Assembly (NCBI GenBank): GCA_021401465.1
Contig: JADDMT010000104.1
Coordinates: 1-64,000 of the forward strand
DNA: 64,000 bases
Origin: Teratosphaeria epicoccoides
Taxonomy: Eukaryota > Ascomycota > Dothideomycetes > Mycosphaerellales > Teratosphaeriaceae
Reading direction: 5' to 3'
The position numbers were made by a program, and so were the translations under genes. The notes below the pieces were generated by a model, which worked only from the letters and a program-made list of their open reading frames with translations, made no database searches and was not told where the DNA came from. Positions 12,547 to 24,100 of this stretch are shown piece by piece (position 1 is the stretch's first letter; every line of letters starts with the position of its first letter).

Positions 12547-13800
12547 CTTGCTTACCTTCTTCCCATCACTTCGTTTGGGACAGCGAGCCGCCTAGTAGTC
12601 CCTCGCTCTACAGATGTAGCAGCTACTCGGAGGCTTCTCGCTACCGTCTTTTGGCTCAGAGGGCTTGCTCCTCCGGAATGAACTACCGCGTTAGACGTGG
12701 CCCCTAGGGCGCTTGTAATGGCGGCCCTTTAGGGGGTCCTTAGGGCTTAGACGCTTATTGTCCTTACCGCCTGATTTCCTATTTCGCTTCAAGGTGATTT
12801 CCATACGTGTCGCAAGGGACACGAGGTCTTGCCGAGTTGTCGGAAGTTCATGAAAAGTCATGATTATGTTCCGAAGATTGTCATCGAGTTTGACGAGCAA
12901 GTGCCGCACGCGTTGCGTCTTAGTATAGGGTAGCATCTGTCCCTCGAGTGTGGCAAGATAGGTTGCGAAGCTAGAGGTTGTTTGTCCCTTCCCCTGCTTA
13001 GCCTTCTCGTACTCGACAGACACAGTAAGGGCGCGATTCCCCGGATCCTCGACCTGGTTAACACAGAACTAGCAAAAGTCCGCCTATGTATACGTTCTAT
13101 CGTAGACCCGCATAAGGTCATACCGCTCATGCTAATTGTTACGAGGTTCCTTATCCTCTTCGAGCTACATTACACTAAAGGCGACTCGTTCGCCCTCTAT
13201 GGAATATCCGCGTAGGTTAAGCACGAAAACTGCCTCACATGCCTGCAAGAAAGTTCGAGCCTCCTTCAAGGTGTCTCCCTTAAACGGCTTCGGGTTACGT
13301 GCGTTACGACTACCTCCTAGTTAGCCTACTATGGCCCCGAATTCAGGCACCAAGTTCGCGGGCACATGCGGAGAGTCTGCGCCTCCTAGTAAGTTGTCTT
13401 CGCGGGTCCCTAGCGTGAAATCTCGCTGGATTTCTTCGTCCGCTAGTTCGTTAGTACCGCTTATAGCGACGTCTTCGTCGTCCTCGCCGTTGTCGCTGCT
13501 AGGAGCGGTGCGGCTCTAGCTCTAGTTCGCAAGGCGGTTCGCGACCTAATCGACAATCATGGCTACGAGGGCCGGGTCGATAGTCGGGGTTAGCTGCGGT
13601 CCCTATGCGGGGGGTCTATTGCCTAGTCCGCCGCGTAATTGTCCTCTAGCGGAACCGTCGCTCGATACAGTGTCGCTCGCAGCGGGTACTTCTGCGGGCT
13701 AGTTACTCGGGCTAGCTTCGCTATCGCGGGCGCTCGGGATGGCGCTCGCTACGTGTTAGTTGTAAGTTCGTGGTGCTCTAGACATATCGTAGTATTCTCT
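12547..13800 (-). pseudogene. gag relic of element C (copy 1)
   Basis: Minus-strand gag frame starting near 13793 with MSRAPRT and an early in-frame stop. A capsid-like stretch is open at 12691-13023 (YLATLEGQM...RHLLVKLDDNLRN). A Cys-containing zinc-knuckle-like segment (CYIC...) lies near 12600-12625. The 5' part of this gag (13036-13793) is present a second time at 14194-14951 because of the tandem duplication. The second copy has more C-to-T changes. Confidence 0.7.
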
Positions 13801-15353
13801 GCTAGACTGCAAAGCAGGGGGGAGAAAGCAGAACTGATATAGATGTATGTGCTATATGATATGAAAATATCTCGCAGTGTGACAGAGTAATCCGACCTTT
13901 TAGTAGGTACAAGACAGCGCTGCTTTCTGCTTATCGCAGAGGTGGCGCTAAGGGTACTTATAACCCCCGACGCTCCTTAATTAGGGAAAGCATGTCCGAG
14001 CCTAACCCCGTAGGGGTACCGTAAGGTCAGCGACGTAGGGGCGTCCTACGTCGACAACTGATCCTACTTGGACGACATACGAGCCAACGTATGTACGAAG
14101 GACCCCCTTGCCATATGTGGCAGGGTCACTACATGCCAAGGGCGGCCATTAGAACCCATGCGGTTCAAATGGTCCCCTAGTATCAACCGTATCAGCGATT
14201 CCCCGGATCCTTGACCTAGTCGACATAGAACTAGCGAAAGTCCGCCTATGTATACGTTCTGTTGTAGACCTGCATAAGGTCATACCGCTCATGCTAGTTG
14301 TTACGAGGTTCCTTATCCTCTTCGAGCTACATTACACTAAAGGCGACTTGTTCGCCTTCTGTAGAATATCCGCGTAGGTTAAGCATGAAAACTGCCTTAC
14401 ATGCCTACAAGAAAGTTCGAGCCTCCTTCAAGGTGTCTCCCTTAAACAGCTTCAGGTTACGTGCGTTACGACTACCTCCTAGTTAGCCTACTATGGCCCC
14501 AAATTTAGGCACTAGGTTCGCGGGCACACGCGGAGGGTCTGCGCCTCCTAGTAAGTTGTCTTCGCAGGTCCCTAGTGTGAAATCTCGCTAGATTTCTTCG
14601 TCCGCTAGTTCATTAGTACTACTCATGGCGACGTCTTTGTCGTCCTCGCTGTTGTCGCTACTAGAAGCAGTACGGCTCCGGCTCTAGTTTACAAGGCAAT
14701 TCGCGACCTAATCGATAATCATGGCTACGAGGGCTAGGTCGATAGTCGGGGTTAGCTGCGGTCCCTATACGGGGGGTCTATTGCCTTGTCTGCCGCGTAA
14801 TTAGCCTCTAGCGGAACCGTCGCTCGATGTAGTGTCGCTCGCAGGGGGTACTTCTGCGGGCTAGTTACTTAGGCTAGCTTCGCTATCGCGGGCGCTTAGG
14901 ATGGCACTCGCTACGCGTTAGTTGCGAGTTCGTAGTGCTCTAGACATATTGTAGTATTCTCTGCTAGACTACAAAGCAGGGGGGAGAAAGCAGAACTAAT
15001 ATAGATGTATATGCTATATGATATAGAAATATCTCGTAGTGTGACAGAGTAATCCGACCTTTTAGTAGGTATAAGATAGCGCTGCTTTCTGCTTATTGCA
15101 GAGGTAGCGCTAAGGGTGCTTATAACCCCTGACGCTCCTTAATTAGGGAAAGTATGTCCGAGCCTAACCCCGTAGGGGTACTATAGGAAGAGCGACATAG
15201 GGGCGTCCTACGTCGACAACTAATCCTACTTGGACGACATATAAGCCAACGTATGTACGAAGGACCCCCTTGCCATGTATAGTAGGGTCACTACATGCTA
15301 AGGGCGGGCATTAGAACCCATGCGGCTCTAATGGCCCCCTAGTATCAACTGTA
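13036..15353. repeat. Two tandem copies of a ~1158-bp unit (5' gag plus LTR/leader of element C)
   Basis: The sequence starting cgattccccggatcc near 13036 recurs at about 14194 and is collinear for about 1.16 kb, each unit ending near a GTATCA. Unit 1 is about 13036-14193 and unit 2 about 14194-15353. They differ by many transitions, e.g. ctgg/ctag and acacag/acatag. The units contain the gag N-terminus and the upstream untranslated/LTR-like segment of element C. Exact LTR borders inside the unit are not resolved. Confidence 0.88.
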
Positions 15354-17139
15354 TCAACTCTAATACGACATCTATAACAAAGAACTTCTAGCTATAGTAG
15401 ATGCCTACAAGGCCTAGCGAGTCTACTTAGAAGGTTCTAAGTACTAGGTCATAGTCTACACAGACTATAAGAACTTGCGATACTTCATAACGACGAAAGA
15501 GTTAAACTGACGACAGGTTCGGTAGAGTAAGGAGCTCTCTAGTTTTAACTGCAAGATCGTCTATTGCAAGGGGACTAACAACGCACGCGCCGATGCACTT
15601 AGCCGCTAGACAGACTACATGAAGGGCGTAAAGCAGGAGAAACATGCTATTCTCCAGGAAAATAGCGATAGCACGCTAGGAGTCAACTAACTCGCGGCTA
15701 TGACTATCACATGGACTAGTGAATTTCAGGACGACCTGAAGAACGCGCTAGTCTACGACCTAACCGCACTTGCTGTCCGCGACGACATTAATAGACAGGA
15801 GGATTAGGAAGACGAAGACGGAATCCTTCTGTTTCAAAGATTAGTATACATGCTAACGTCTTTACGATCGGAGCTACTACGACTCTAACACGACGTACCT
15901 TAGGCAGGACACCCGGGAGTGTCTAAAATGAAGCAAATTCTCCGACAAGAATATTACTTCCCTAGGATAAGCAAGGCAATCGAGGACTACGTCTGTTAAT
16001 ATGTAACTTGCTAACAAAGTAAGCACGACTATTATAAACCATATAGGCTACTACGACTACTTAAGGTACCTTAACAGCCATAGGAATCGCTTGCCATGGA
16101 TTTTATCGTTAAACTACCTTAGTCGAGAGAACCTACTACGAATGAGTTCTTCGATAGGATCATGGTAGTAGTCGACTAATTTACTAAGTTTAGAAAGTTT
16201 ATCCCTTACCACGAAGACTTCAAGACTAAAGATATTACGCATGTCTTCATTAAATAGGTAGTAGCACTACACAGCATGCTACAGGACCTAGTAACAGATC
16301 GAGGATCTGTGTTTACCTCTAACTTCTAGAGAGCCCTAATAAGACAATTCTAGGTCAAACATCGACTAAGTACTTCCTTCTACCCTTAGACAGATAGACA
16401 GACAGAACGTCTAAATCAGACGTTAGAATAGTACCTTCGATCCTATGTGAATAGGGACTAGAACAACTAGGTAGAGTTGTTGCTAATAGCATAGCTCGCG
16501 TATAATAGTATGCTAGCAGAGTCGACGGGACTCTCGCCTTTTCAGATGGCATATAGATTAGCTATAGAAGACATCCCGGATGTCTTAGCTAGTAATCCGA
16601 ACCTAGTAGCACTTAGACGAGTAGAATATCTACGCTGACTGCAAACAGAAGCACGACTCGACCTGTAGTTCTATTAGTAGAACATGGCATAGTACGCGAA
16701 TCGTAAGAGAATTAAGGGACTAATTCTAAAGGAGAGGGACAAGGTATATCTCCTCCGCTGTCACATCAAATCAGACAAGCTAAGTAAAAAACTAGACGCT
16801 GTAAAACTAGGACTATTCAGGATTAAGGCCAAGAAAGGACCAGTTAATTTTAAGTTATAGCTACCTAAGCAGATGAGAATACACCCTGTGTTCTATGTCT
16901 CTCTACTAGAACAAGTAGCGCTAGACGCTACACTGCAAACGGAACCCTTACTACTCGACCCTAAAGTAGAAGAACTAGAGTACACTGTCGAAAAGATTGT
17001 CGACACTTACTAGCGGGACAGACAGCAAGAGTACTTAGTAAAATGGGAAGGATATAGGAGTACTAAGAACACCTGGGAACCCCTAGAACATCTGCGAAAC
17101 TATTAGCAAAAGATACGAAGTTTCGAGAAAGGAACGAAC

Positions 17140-17775
17140 CTAGGAAGAAGATCCTAAGCTACAACTAGACTCCTGCGGGACGCTGTCGATCGGCTCGGCT
17201 GTCACGCTATCCAGGAAACCCTAGTATAAGGCGTTAGTGAAACCCTCTATTACGCTCTATGTTGTAGGACTAAGAGCAAGACCTGCTAAAGGATCTAGGT
17301 CAAGAAGGAACCTAGCCTGCGAGAGAGCCTGTTCCTCGGCCTCATCCTCTCTAATCTCCCGCTCCTTAAGAGCGCAACTATCCTCGACCTCCTAGTCGAC
17401 TACGTCTAACTGTTTTCGAAGACGCATCTCCTTTGCATGCGCCTCTATCATCTTCCGCGAAGCCTTGGCTAGGACCGCCTTCGCATGATTAAGATCAGCA
17501 ATTAGTCTTTTCTGCTAATTACCTAACTTCTTCTATTTGACCTCTGTTACCTTCGCGTCGTAACTCCGACAGTTGCTAAAGTGACATTACGAACATTTCC
17601 CTAAGGAAATGTGTACCTGACAAACGAGCTTTAACTCTTAACACTAAGTACAGGACCTTATGCTGTCCTAGCCCTAACAATAGATTCGATTCGCGCGGCG
17701 TTTACGTTTCTACGTTAAAGGGGCGTTAGTGTCTAGGATAACACAAGGCAGTAATGTAGAAAGAGAAGACATCAT
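17140..17775 (-). pseudogene. Antisense Cys-rich ORF in fragment D (homologue of 2562-3197)
   Basis: Same position, same antisense orientation relative to pol, and same 636-nt span as the ORF in element B, including the double ATG start and the final stop. It has accumulated additional stop codons and transitions. Conservation of exact length in two independently damaged copies suggests it was a coding sequence in the ancestral element. Confidence 0.65.
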
Positions 17776-17852
17776 GGCACAAAAGGAAATAACAAGAGAA
17801 ACCCCGCACTAATAAGGTAGCTTAGGGACGAGCTAGGCTAAGAGGGGGATAG

Positions 17853-18322
17853 TGTCATGAGTGTTAGGAGTACTGTAGGTTACAGGATCATGAGGGTCCT
17901 AAGTGCTATAAGTCATAGTATAGTCATAGGAGTACTATAAGTCATAGGCATAGTTATAGGAGAAAGGATCTGTTACGTAAGGATAGATCCCTAGATCTAT
18001 AGGGTTAGTCTACAGATCTATAGGCCTACAAGGAAGAAGGGATCTGTTATGAGATAATAGACCCTTAGATCTGTAGGGTTAGTCTACAGATCTACAGACA
18101 CGGATCTATTAGGTCTGTTAACAGATCTAACAGAGCTACTCTGTCTCTCTAGTATATAGGGATAGCTTTAGGATAGGTAGTTAGGAGCTTCGTGCTTAAT
18201 TTAATTCCCTTTCCCTATAGGATAGTTAGTTACAAGGTTAACTGCTATTGTCGATATTCTTCACAGCTCTACGAGTCTAATACCTGGTTACCTTCCTGCT
18301 ATTATCACCTACCCTTATGACA
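17853..18322 (+). repeat. 3' LTR of fragment D
   Basis: About 470 bp, starts TGTCAT and ends ATGACA, reverse complement of the LTR family at 1996-2485 and 8524-9013. It is about 20 bp shorter and more transition-mutated than those, and keeps the ATCTGTAG/CTACAGAT hairpin units. Confidence 0.92.
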
Positions 18323-20060
18323 CTTCCTTATTAAGATGTACGACTCTATTACTTCAAGAGAGTTAGAGTATTTACTAAGTAGGCGCTTATTAATATTTGA
18401 CGACTCTAAGTCGTTTGATCTAGCCTCTCTTGACAATACTACATTGTTCTTAGACTCGGAGCGTAATGCCCTAGCTAAGCAGGCAGAGCGCGTTAGTCTA
18501 GTAAAGGCGCTAGAGTCTGTCTAATCTATTACTAAGTTAGAAGGAGTAGACAAGACACTATTAGATGACTTAGACAATTTGACTAATATTAGTGTCATTA
18601 TAGCTTGACTATATAGACTATAGACTACAGAGTAATAGGCAGAGTATAAGAAGTAGTAGCAAGTAGTAGAGGTAAAGGCTACATTTATAGCAAGAGTAGA
18701 AGCTAAGAAGGTTACGAAGCGAGCATGTGTTAGTGCTAACGAGGTAATATTAATTGATAATAATAATGATGATAAGCTAGTCGCGAACGTAGCCGCGAGT
18801 ACTACGCTAGCAGAGATGCTAATTAAGAAAGAGCTAGGGATTAAGATTAAGCTAGGGATTAAGATCGAGCGCAAGCGCGTCTCTATAGAACCTATTCGGA
18901 CTCTTATAGTATTCGCAGCTAAAACCGTAGCTTAAGTAGAGGAGGCTATAGCGCTAGAGGGGGGTTAGCTAGCAGAGATTATTATAGGAGCGCCTTAACT
19001 AGTAACTACTAAGAAGTAAAGGCAAGTGCTACTAAAGCTTAATGTAGATCTAAATCTAATTATATACTAGCTAAGACTAAAGAACTAGTTCGATTACAAG
19101 GCGATTAACAATAGGGGTAGTAGTAAGCATAGTACAAGAAGGTAGATAAGTAGAAGCTCGATTAATAGGGTACACTAATGCTACTTGCGCTACATTTGCG
19201 GTCTTATACCCTATTCTGCTACCCTTAACCTCATGCTATAAAGGGCTAGTTACTACGCTTAGCTATAGCAGACAAGTTGTAGCGCTAGTTATTAGTATAC
19301 GCTAGAAGACTACTACTAAAGGTATCCTGCTATAACTACTATACCTATAGCTTTAAATTAACAATATGCTAACTCTACTATATAATATGCTCTAAGTAAG
19401 CGCTAATAAGACCTGCTAATTCCTTGACTTACGCCCTAATCGTACCTGTGTTTATGCTAACAACTATACTACTACCTGCATTATTAACCCCCTTGACTGC
19501 TACTAGCTTAGCCTCTATAGAATTAAGATTAGAATCTAGCTACACTACTTGCGCCTTACTTGCAGCTAGCCTCTACTTAAGCACCTCTATCTTCTCTTTA
19601 ATTGTAGGCTTATATACTATTATAGCAGAGTAAGGACTCTTGCTAAAGTGCTTGTAATAGGTGTATGCCTTGTTAGACTAGTTGTTAAAGACCTTGTAGT
19701 TAAGCTTATGCTTATTATATTCATTGTATAGACTTAGTACTATCTTGCTATTATCTGTCTCTATGATATAGCTAGATTAATCGAATTTACGTACCTGCGC
19801 TAGCTTATTCTCTTAGATGAGGGCGTCCTAGTCAGACTAACTAATATACTAGAAGTTATAGGAGCTAGAGGTAGTTAGCTTGCATAATCTAAAGGCTCTA
19901 TTAGCTAAATACTAGCGTGAATACACTGCGAATACTTACTGTTAGGCTATGTTAGCAGCAGTATTGCTAGTATCTTAGTAGAGGAGTCGTCAAACAGTGT
20001 AGGTAGATAGCATAGTAATAGCGAAGAAGGCGCCATAATCGAAAATATTTGTACCTACTA
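18323..20060. mobile_element. Decayed repeat of unknown class with coding relics on both strands
   Basis: AT-rich, TpA-rich sequence with the same damage as the gypsy copies. On the plus strand one frame starting at 18336 (MYDSITSRELEYLLSRRLL...) runs to about 19350. It has sparse TAG/TAA/TGA stops and keeps protein-like, Lys/Glu/Leu-rich composition, with a C-containing stretch (CYLRYICG) near 19190. On the minus strand another frame at about 19900-19430 reads as a coiled-coil-like protein (IKEKIEVLK, LDSNLNSIEAKLV). I recognise no RT, integrase or transposase catalytic motif. It is probably the gag-like part of another retroelement, or the remains of a transposon-borne protein gene. Confidence 0.5.
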
Positions 20061-21164
20061 ACATCACTTCACTATACAATCACAGGATACACAATCCTGT
20101 GCTATTCGCGCTGCGTTCGCAGTCACAATAGCGACAATACCATGTGAAAACACGAAGTGAAGTCCGAAAGTCGAAAACTCAGTAGTAATCTCACACTCGC
20201 TCCCAACAGCGCACCGCCCAGGTCCTGCCGCCGGAGAAAACGTGGGGAAGCTGCCGCGGAGGGGTCCTTGGGTAGGCACACGTGCTCGTGACTCTTCATG
20301 AAGCTGATGGTGATCAAGGACACGCAAGAGGTCTTGTTATTCGTGGGCTCGGTGGGGACTTGCCGAAGCGGTATTGTTGTTGATTTTGACATCTCGCTGA
20401 TGGTCGCAGGTGCGGCTGGTGCCCGTCAGACACATGCATCACTTCCACGCGATCAGTCGACGACGGGGCACTTCAACTCATTGACTACTTCGTGTTGCAT
20501 GAAACATGCGGACGTCGGCATCCGGACGACCGCGCGTGACGATTGATGTCAACAAGTGGACCTGTGAATGATCAGATGAGTGAGCGGCAGCCTGTGCACG
20601 TGAGTGGGGCCATGGCACCGAGAGCGATCAAATGAGAATCTGGTATACTCATACACTTGTAGATAGTACACAATTACTACATCCAGTCCAGAGCAGCTGC
20701 ACCTCGGAGTCTCCGCAACGAGTCACGCTCTGTCCTCCTTTGACTCGCTCGTATCATTCATCGTCCGCACGCGCGCTCGGGGTGCGCCAAAGCTCGCCAA
20801 GCCCGGTGCTGGCGCAGGAAGCTAGATCCTGTGCAGCACTGGCATCGCTCGCCGGAAGTGCTGTGCAGCATGACAAGTTCACGGCCCAACTCTTCACTGT
20901 GATGAGCTGAGTCGCCGCGCGCTGACAAGTACGCTCGTTCTGGCACTTGGCTCTTGCCATCGAAAGTTGTCGGCGCAAGGTGGCTTGCCAGTCGATGGTG
21001 ACTGGAGCCGGGCAGAATTCAATCATGGGTCACGAAACGCACAGGCGGTGAGAAGGTCATGCACGAGCTGATCGATCCACCTCTTCTCGGTAACCGAGCG
21101 CGCATGCACGGCCACCTGGTGTCCAGGAGACACCTAACCGGAGCCTAGCGCAGCGCCATACAAG
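20061..21164. other. Gene-free transition from repeat island to genic sequence
   Basis: Base composition changes sharply near 20060, from TpA-rich repeat to balanced unique sequence. Short open frames exist on both strands but none has a recognisable domain, codon bias or intron pattern. The right part probably contains the 3' untranslated region of the zinc-finger gene that ends at 21165. Confidence 0.5.
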
Positions 21165-24100
21165 CTATGATAGGGTGGTCAACAGCTTTGATGGATCTCC
21201 AACAAAGCTGCGCCTGAAGGCAACAATGTGAGCGGCAATCTTCTCGACGTCGCGACCATCGTCGGTGTTCCGAAGCTGCTTGATCAGAGTAGTGAGTCCT
21301 TCCCTCCACTTCTTCTCTTCGTCAGAGTTACGAGTGGCAGACTTGTAGGTTCCGAGCTCCTGTAGTATGCGTGAGTCTGGATTGTTAAAGATTCTTGTTA
21401 GCTTCGAAAGTCCGTCTCAGACGCTCGTGCAAGCTGTGCGAGGGCAATGAGGGATCGAAATTCGAAGGATGTCAGTGTGGAGATTGAAGCGAAAGTACCC
21501 ACCAGTAGGTACCATCGATGCATAGTGCTGAAAGTTGCAGAATCGATCGGTACATTTTTCACCGGACATATCTTTCAGACAGATATGGTGAGACTCAGTT
21601 ATGGTGTTGGAGTATGTTGGAGACCTGAACCCGCCTTTCACATGATTGAGGTAGTCCGGATGGAAGCGGTAATCGTGGAAGTACATCAGCGGGCTTCGAT
21701 AAGGCTTGAAGAATCCCGTCGTCTTGAGGACGACCTGTTTGTGTTCCTTGCTCCTATGTCAGTTCAGCTGTACAAAGTCTCCGACCAGTCCGACTCTCCG
21801 CCTTCTGAGCCTTCACGCACCTCTTCATCAGAGCCTCGCTCGACCTTGGCTTGCTCATTTTGCGGCTGGAGCTCAGAGGCTAGGTCATCAGCCTTATTCT
21901 GCTGGTTTGGCGATGCATGGTCAGATAATATCAACGGCTGCGTCATCGCAGGAGCAATGAACCCGGGTTCGTAATCAGCCTCGTCATCTGAATCATCAGC
22001 GTCGGGGTCGTCACCATCATGTTCACACTCTTCACCGTCAGTGTCCATCTTGCCGTAAGAAGACGCATCAGAGGTATTGGAATCCTTCTCTTCGTCTGAA
22101 GAGAGAACGCCATCTTGGACCGCTTGAAGACCCTCAAAATCGCCAATGGCTCTCTCGGCTTCTTGTAGAGAGCTCTTGGCCTCTTCTGCGCTTGGTGTAC
22201 TTGCGACGACCGTCTGCTCCTTGACTGGCTGCTGAACTTCGCCTTCGTCATTGACTGGTGGTTCTCCAAGCTCAGAAGGCTCAAGGGTGGACAGTGCGGC
22301 GGCGGATTGCGAATCATCAACACCTTCTGCAGGAAGTCTGGCACCTTTCGTGATTGGCGGGATAGCAGCATTCCCACCGTCGGAATCCATGGCGTCTGTC
22401 ATGACCTGGACCGCCTCGCTTGCAGTAACTACTTGATTGACCTTTGGATGGGAGTCTATCATGTTTACATCATGACCATTCACGGCGTAGACAACAGCAG
22501 GCTGCTGCTCCTCTGCGGCATCTTCAGCCTCGACCGCTCCTGCCAAGTGAGGGCCGTGGCTGGTGGAAGCTGCGGCAGCCTGAGCCGCAGTGCCGACCTT
22601 GGCCAGTATTGGCTTGCCCGACTGAACAGCCTCCTGCAGCTCTTTTAGTCTCTTCTCCAGCATGGCACGTTCTTCTTCGCGAGCCAAGGCTCTGGCAGAG
22701 GGTGCAGCACTAGAGTTGCTTCGTGTGGGTGATGCGGCTCTTGCGCTGCCATTGTCCACGTTCCCACGTTCCCGGGCGATAGTTGGAGATGACGCCTTCT
22801 CAGTTAGAGCTGACTGAGCAGCCAGTGATGTACTGTTATCCGAAGATTGCGTCCCTGCCTTTTTGGCCTTCGCCCGAGCCTCGATCTCTGCTATCCGACG
22901 CTTTTGAGTCTCAATTTCTTGCAGCTTCAGCTCGTATGCCGACAAGGTACGAGGCGTAGCAACGGTAGTTGTTTCCAATGGGGAGAAGCTGGTCCCGGTA
23001 GGGAAATTGGGGACGTGGCTGAGACGCGGCTGTGTGGCAGCATCACCATTGAACTCTATGGCGTCTTCGTCATCCTCATCTTCGTCTTCACTGACTTCGA
23101 TGACAAGTCTTTCGCTCTCGCTGCCGCTTCGACTCTGGCCAAAGGTCGTCCGCGGAACCTGCTGATTGGTTGCGTTGAAGGACATGCCATTATATGCATT
23201 GCTGGGGCGACCGCTCGTGATAGGCGCCGGCGATCCGGACTGATTGGTCGCAGGCGACTCAATGTTCGCAACCTGTGCAGTCAGTTGTGGTGATACGGGC
23301 AAGCTGCCGGTCAGTCCGCTGCCAGATGCCGGGTGTGAGGTGACAGGAGGCGTGCCAAGCACCGGAGACGGTGCCATGAAGAGACCAGGCAGGCCAACGA
23401 GCGGCCGACCCGGTGTCCCAGGCATCGACCTCGACGTCGCAGTGGCAGGCGCTGGTTGCGGTGGCGGTATTTGCACGTTCATCGCAGGTGACGCCGATGG
23501 CTGGGTCACTGGAGCAACCTTGGCCTGACTGTCTGCAATCCCAGCACCAAGGGCAGCACTCTTGCCAGTGCTGTACAAAGGGCTAGAAGCTACAGCTGGG
23601 TCTCTCGAGGCTAGACGCTCCTTTTCTTTCGCCTTTGCGGCATTTTCAGCTCTCAGTGCCTCCATCCTCTGTTTCAATTTTCCGCTATCAAATGAGATCT
23701 TCTTCGCAGTTGTAGCCTCTCCATTCAAGTGGTCAATGGGCGCCGGGGTGGCGATTTGTGGCAGAGCTGATGTGCGTGCAGCATTCGTCATTTCAGTCGG
23801 TGTGGATGCTGTTACGGCACCGGAAGCAGGAAACGAGATAGGTGCGTTTGGTTTTCCTAAAGGCTTGATTGCTGATGACTTGCCTGCCTTTGCTGCAGCA
23901 AGTTTAGCCAGATAGTCAGCTCTATTGGCCGGAGCTGGCCTTGTTGGTGGAGCCGGCCTCTTCGAGACCGTTATTGCTCGAGTCTCGCCTGGTATGGACT
24001 GCGCCGGGATGATCGATGTGCCATTGGTCTGCGCTGGCGGAGCTGCTAGAGGATCATGATCCGCGCGAGCAGGGACAGCTAGTCTCATAGAGTTGTACAA

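Larger units (their letters stand above)
9014..15353 (-). mobile_element. Ty3/gypsy element C (second family), truncated, with internal tandem duplication
   Basis: Second gypsy family on the minus strand, unrelated in sequence to A/B/D outside the catalytic motifs. Integrase-region relic occupies about 9050-10400, RNase H about 10600-10950, RT about 11212-12003, protease about 12340-12546, and gag about 12600-13793. The gag start and the upstream untranslated/LTR-like segment are then repeated once in tandem up to 15353. No matching LTR is seen at the left end; the element is cut at 9013 by the LTR of element B. Many stop codons and TpA-rich damage indicate RIP. Confidence 0.85.
15354..18322 (+). 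mobile_element. 5'-truncated gypsy fragment D (A/B family, plus strand), heavily RIPed
   Basis: Inverted relative of element B. From about 15354 the plus strand is homologous to the reverse complement of B from about 4990 downward. It contains the RNase H remainder (15354-15700), integrase (about 15800-16960, with the MDFIVKLP-like start near 16098 and a TDRG equivalent near 16290), chromo-like tail, antisense ORF (17140-17775) and 3' LTR. It lacks RT, protease, gag and 5' LTR. It carries more stop codons and TpA than B, so it is a more strongly mutated copy. The left junction directly abuts the duplicated end of element C. Confidence 0.88.

Noticed and set aside
19424..19633. Hydrophobic plus-strand frame suggesting a membrane protein
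   Set aside because: The complementary strand reads as a charged coiled-coil protein with the same RIP-type interruptions as the rest of the relic; the hydrophobic frame is its shadow.
22844..23293. 148-codon plus-strand frame within the zinc-finger gene
   Set aside because: Entirely inside the large minus-strand exon with no domain of its own.
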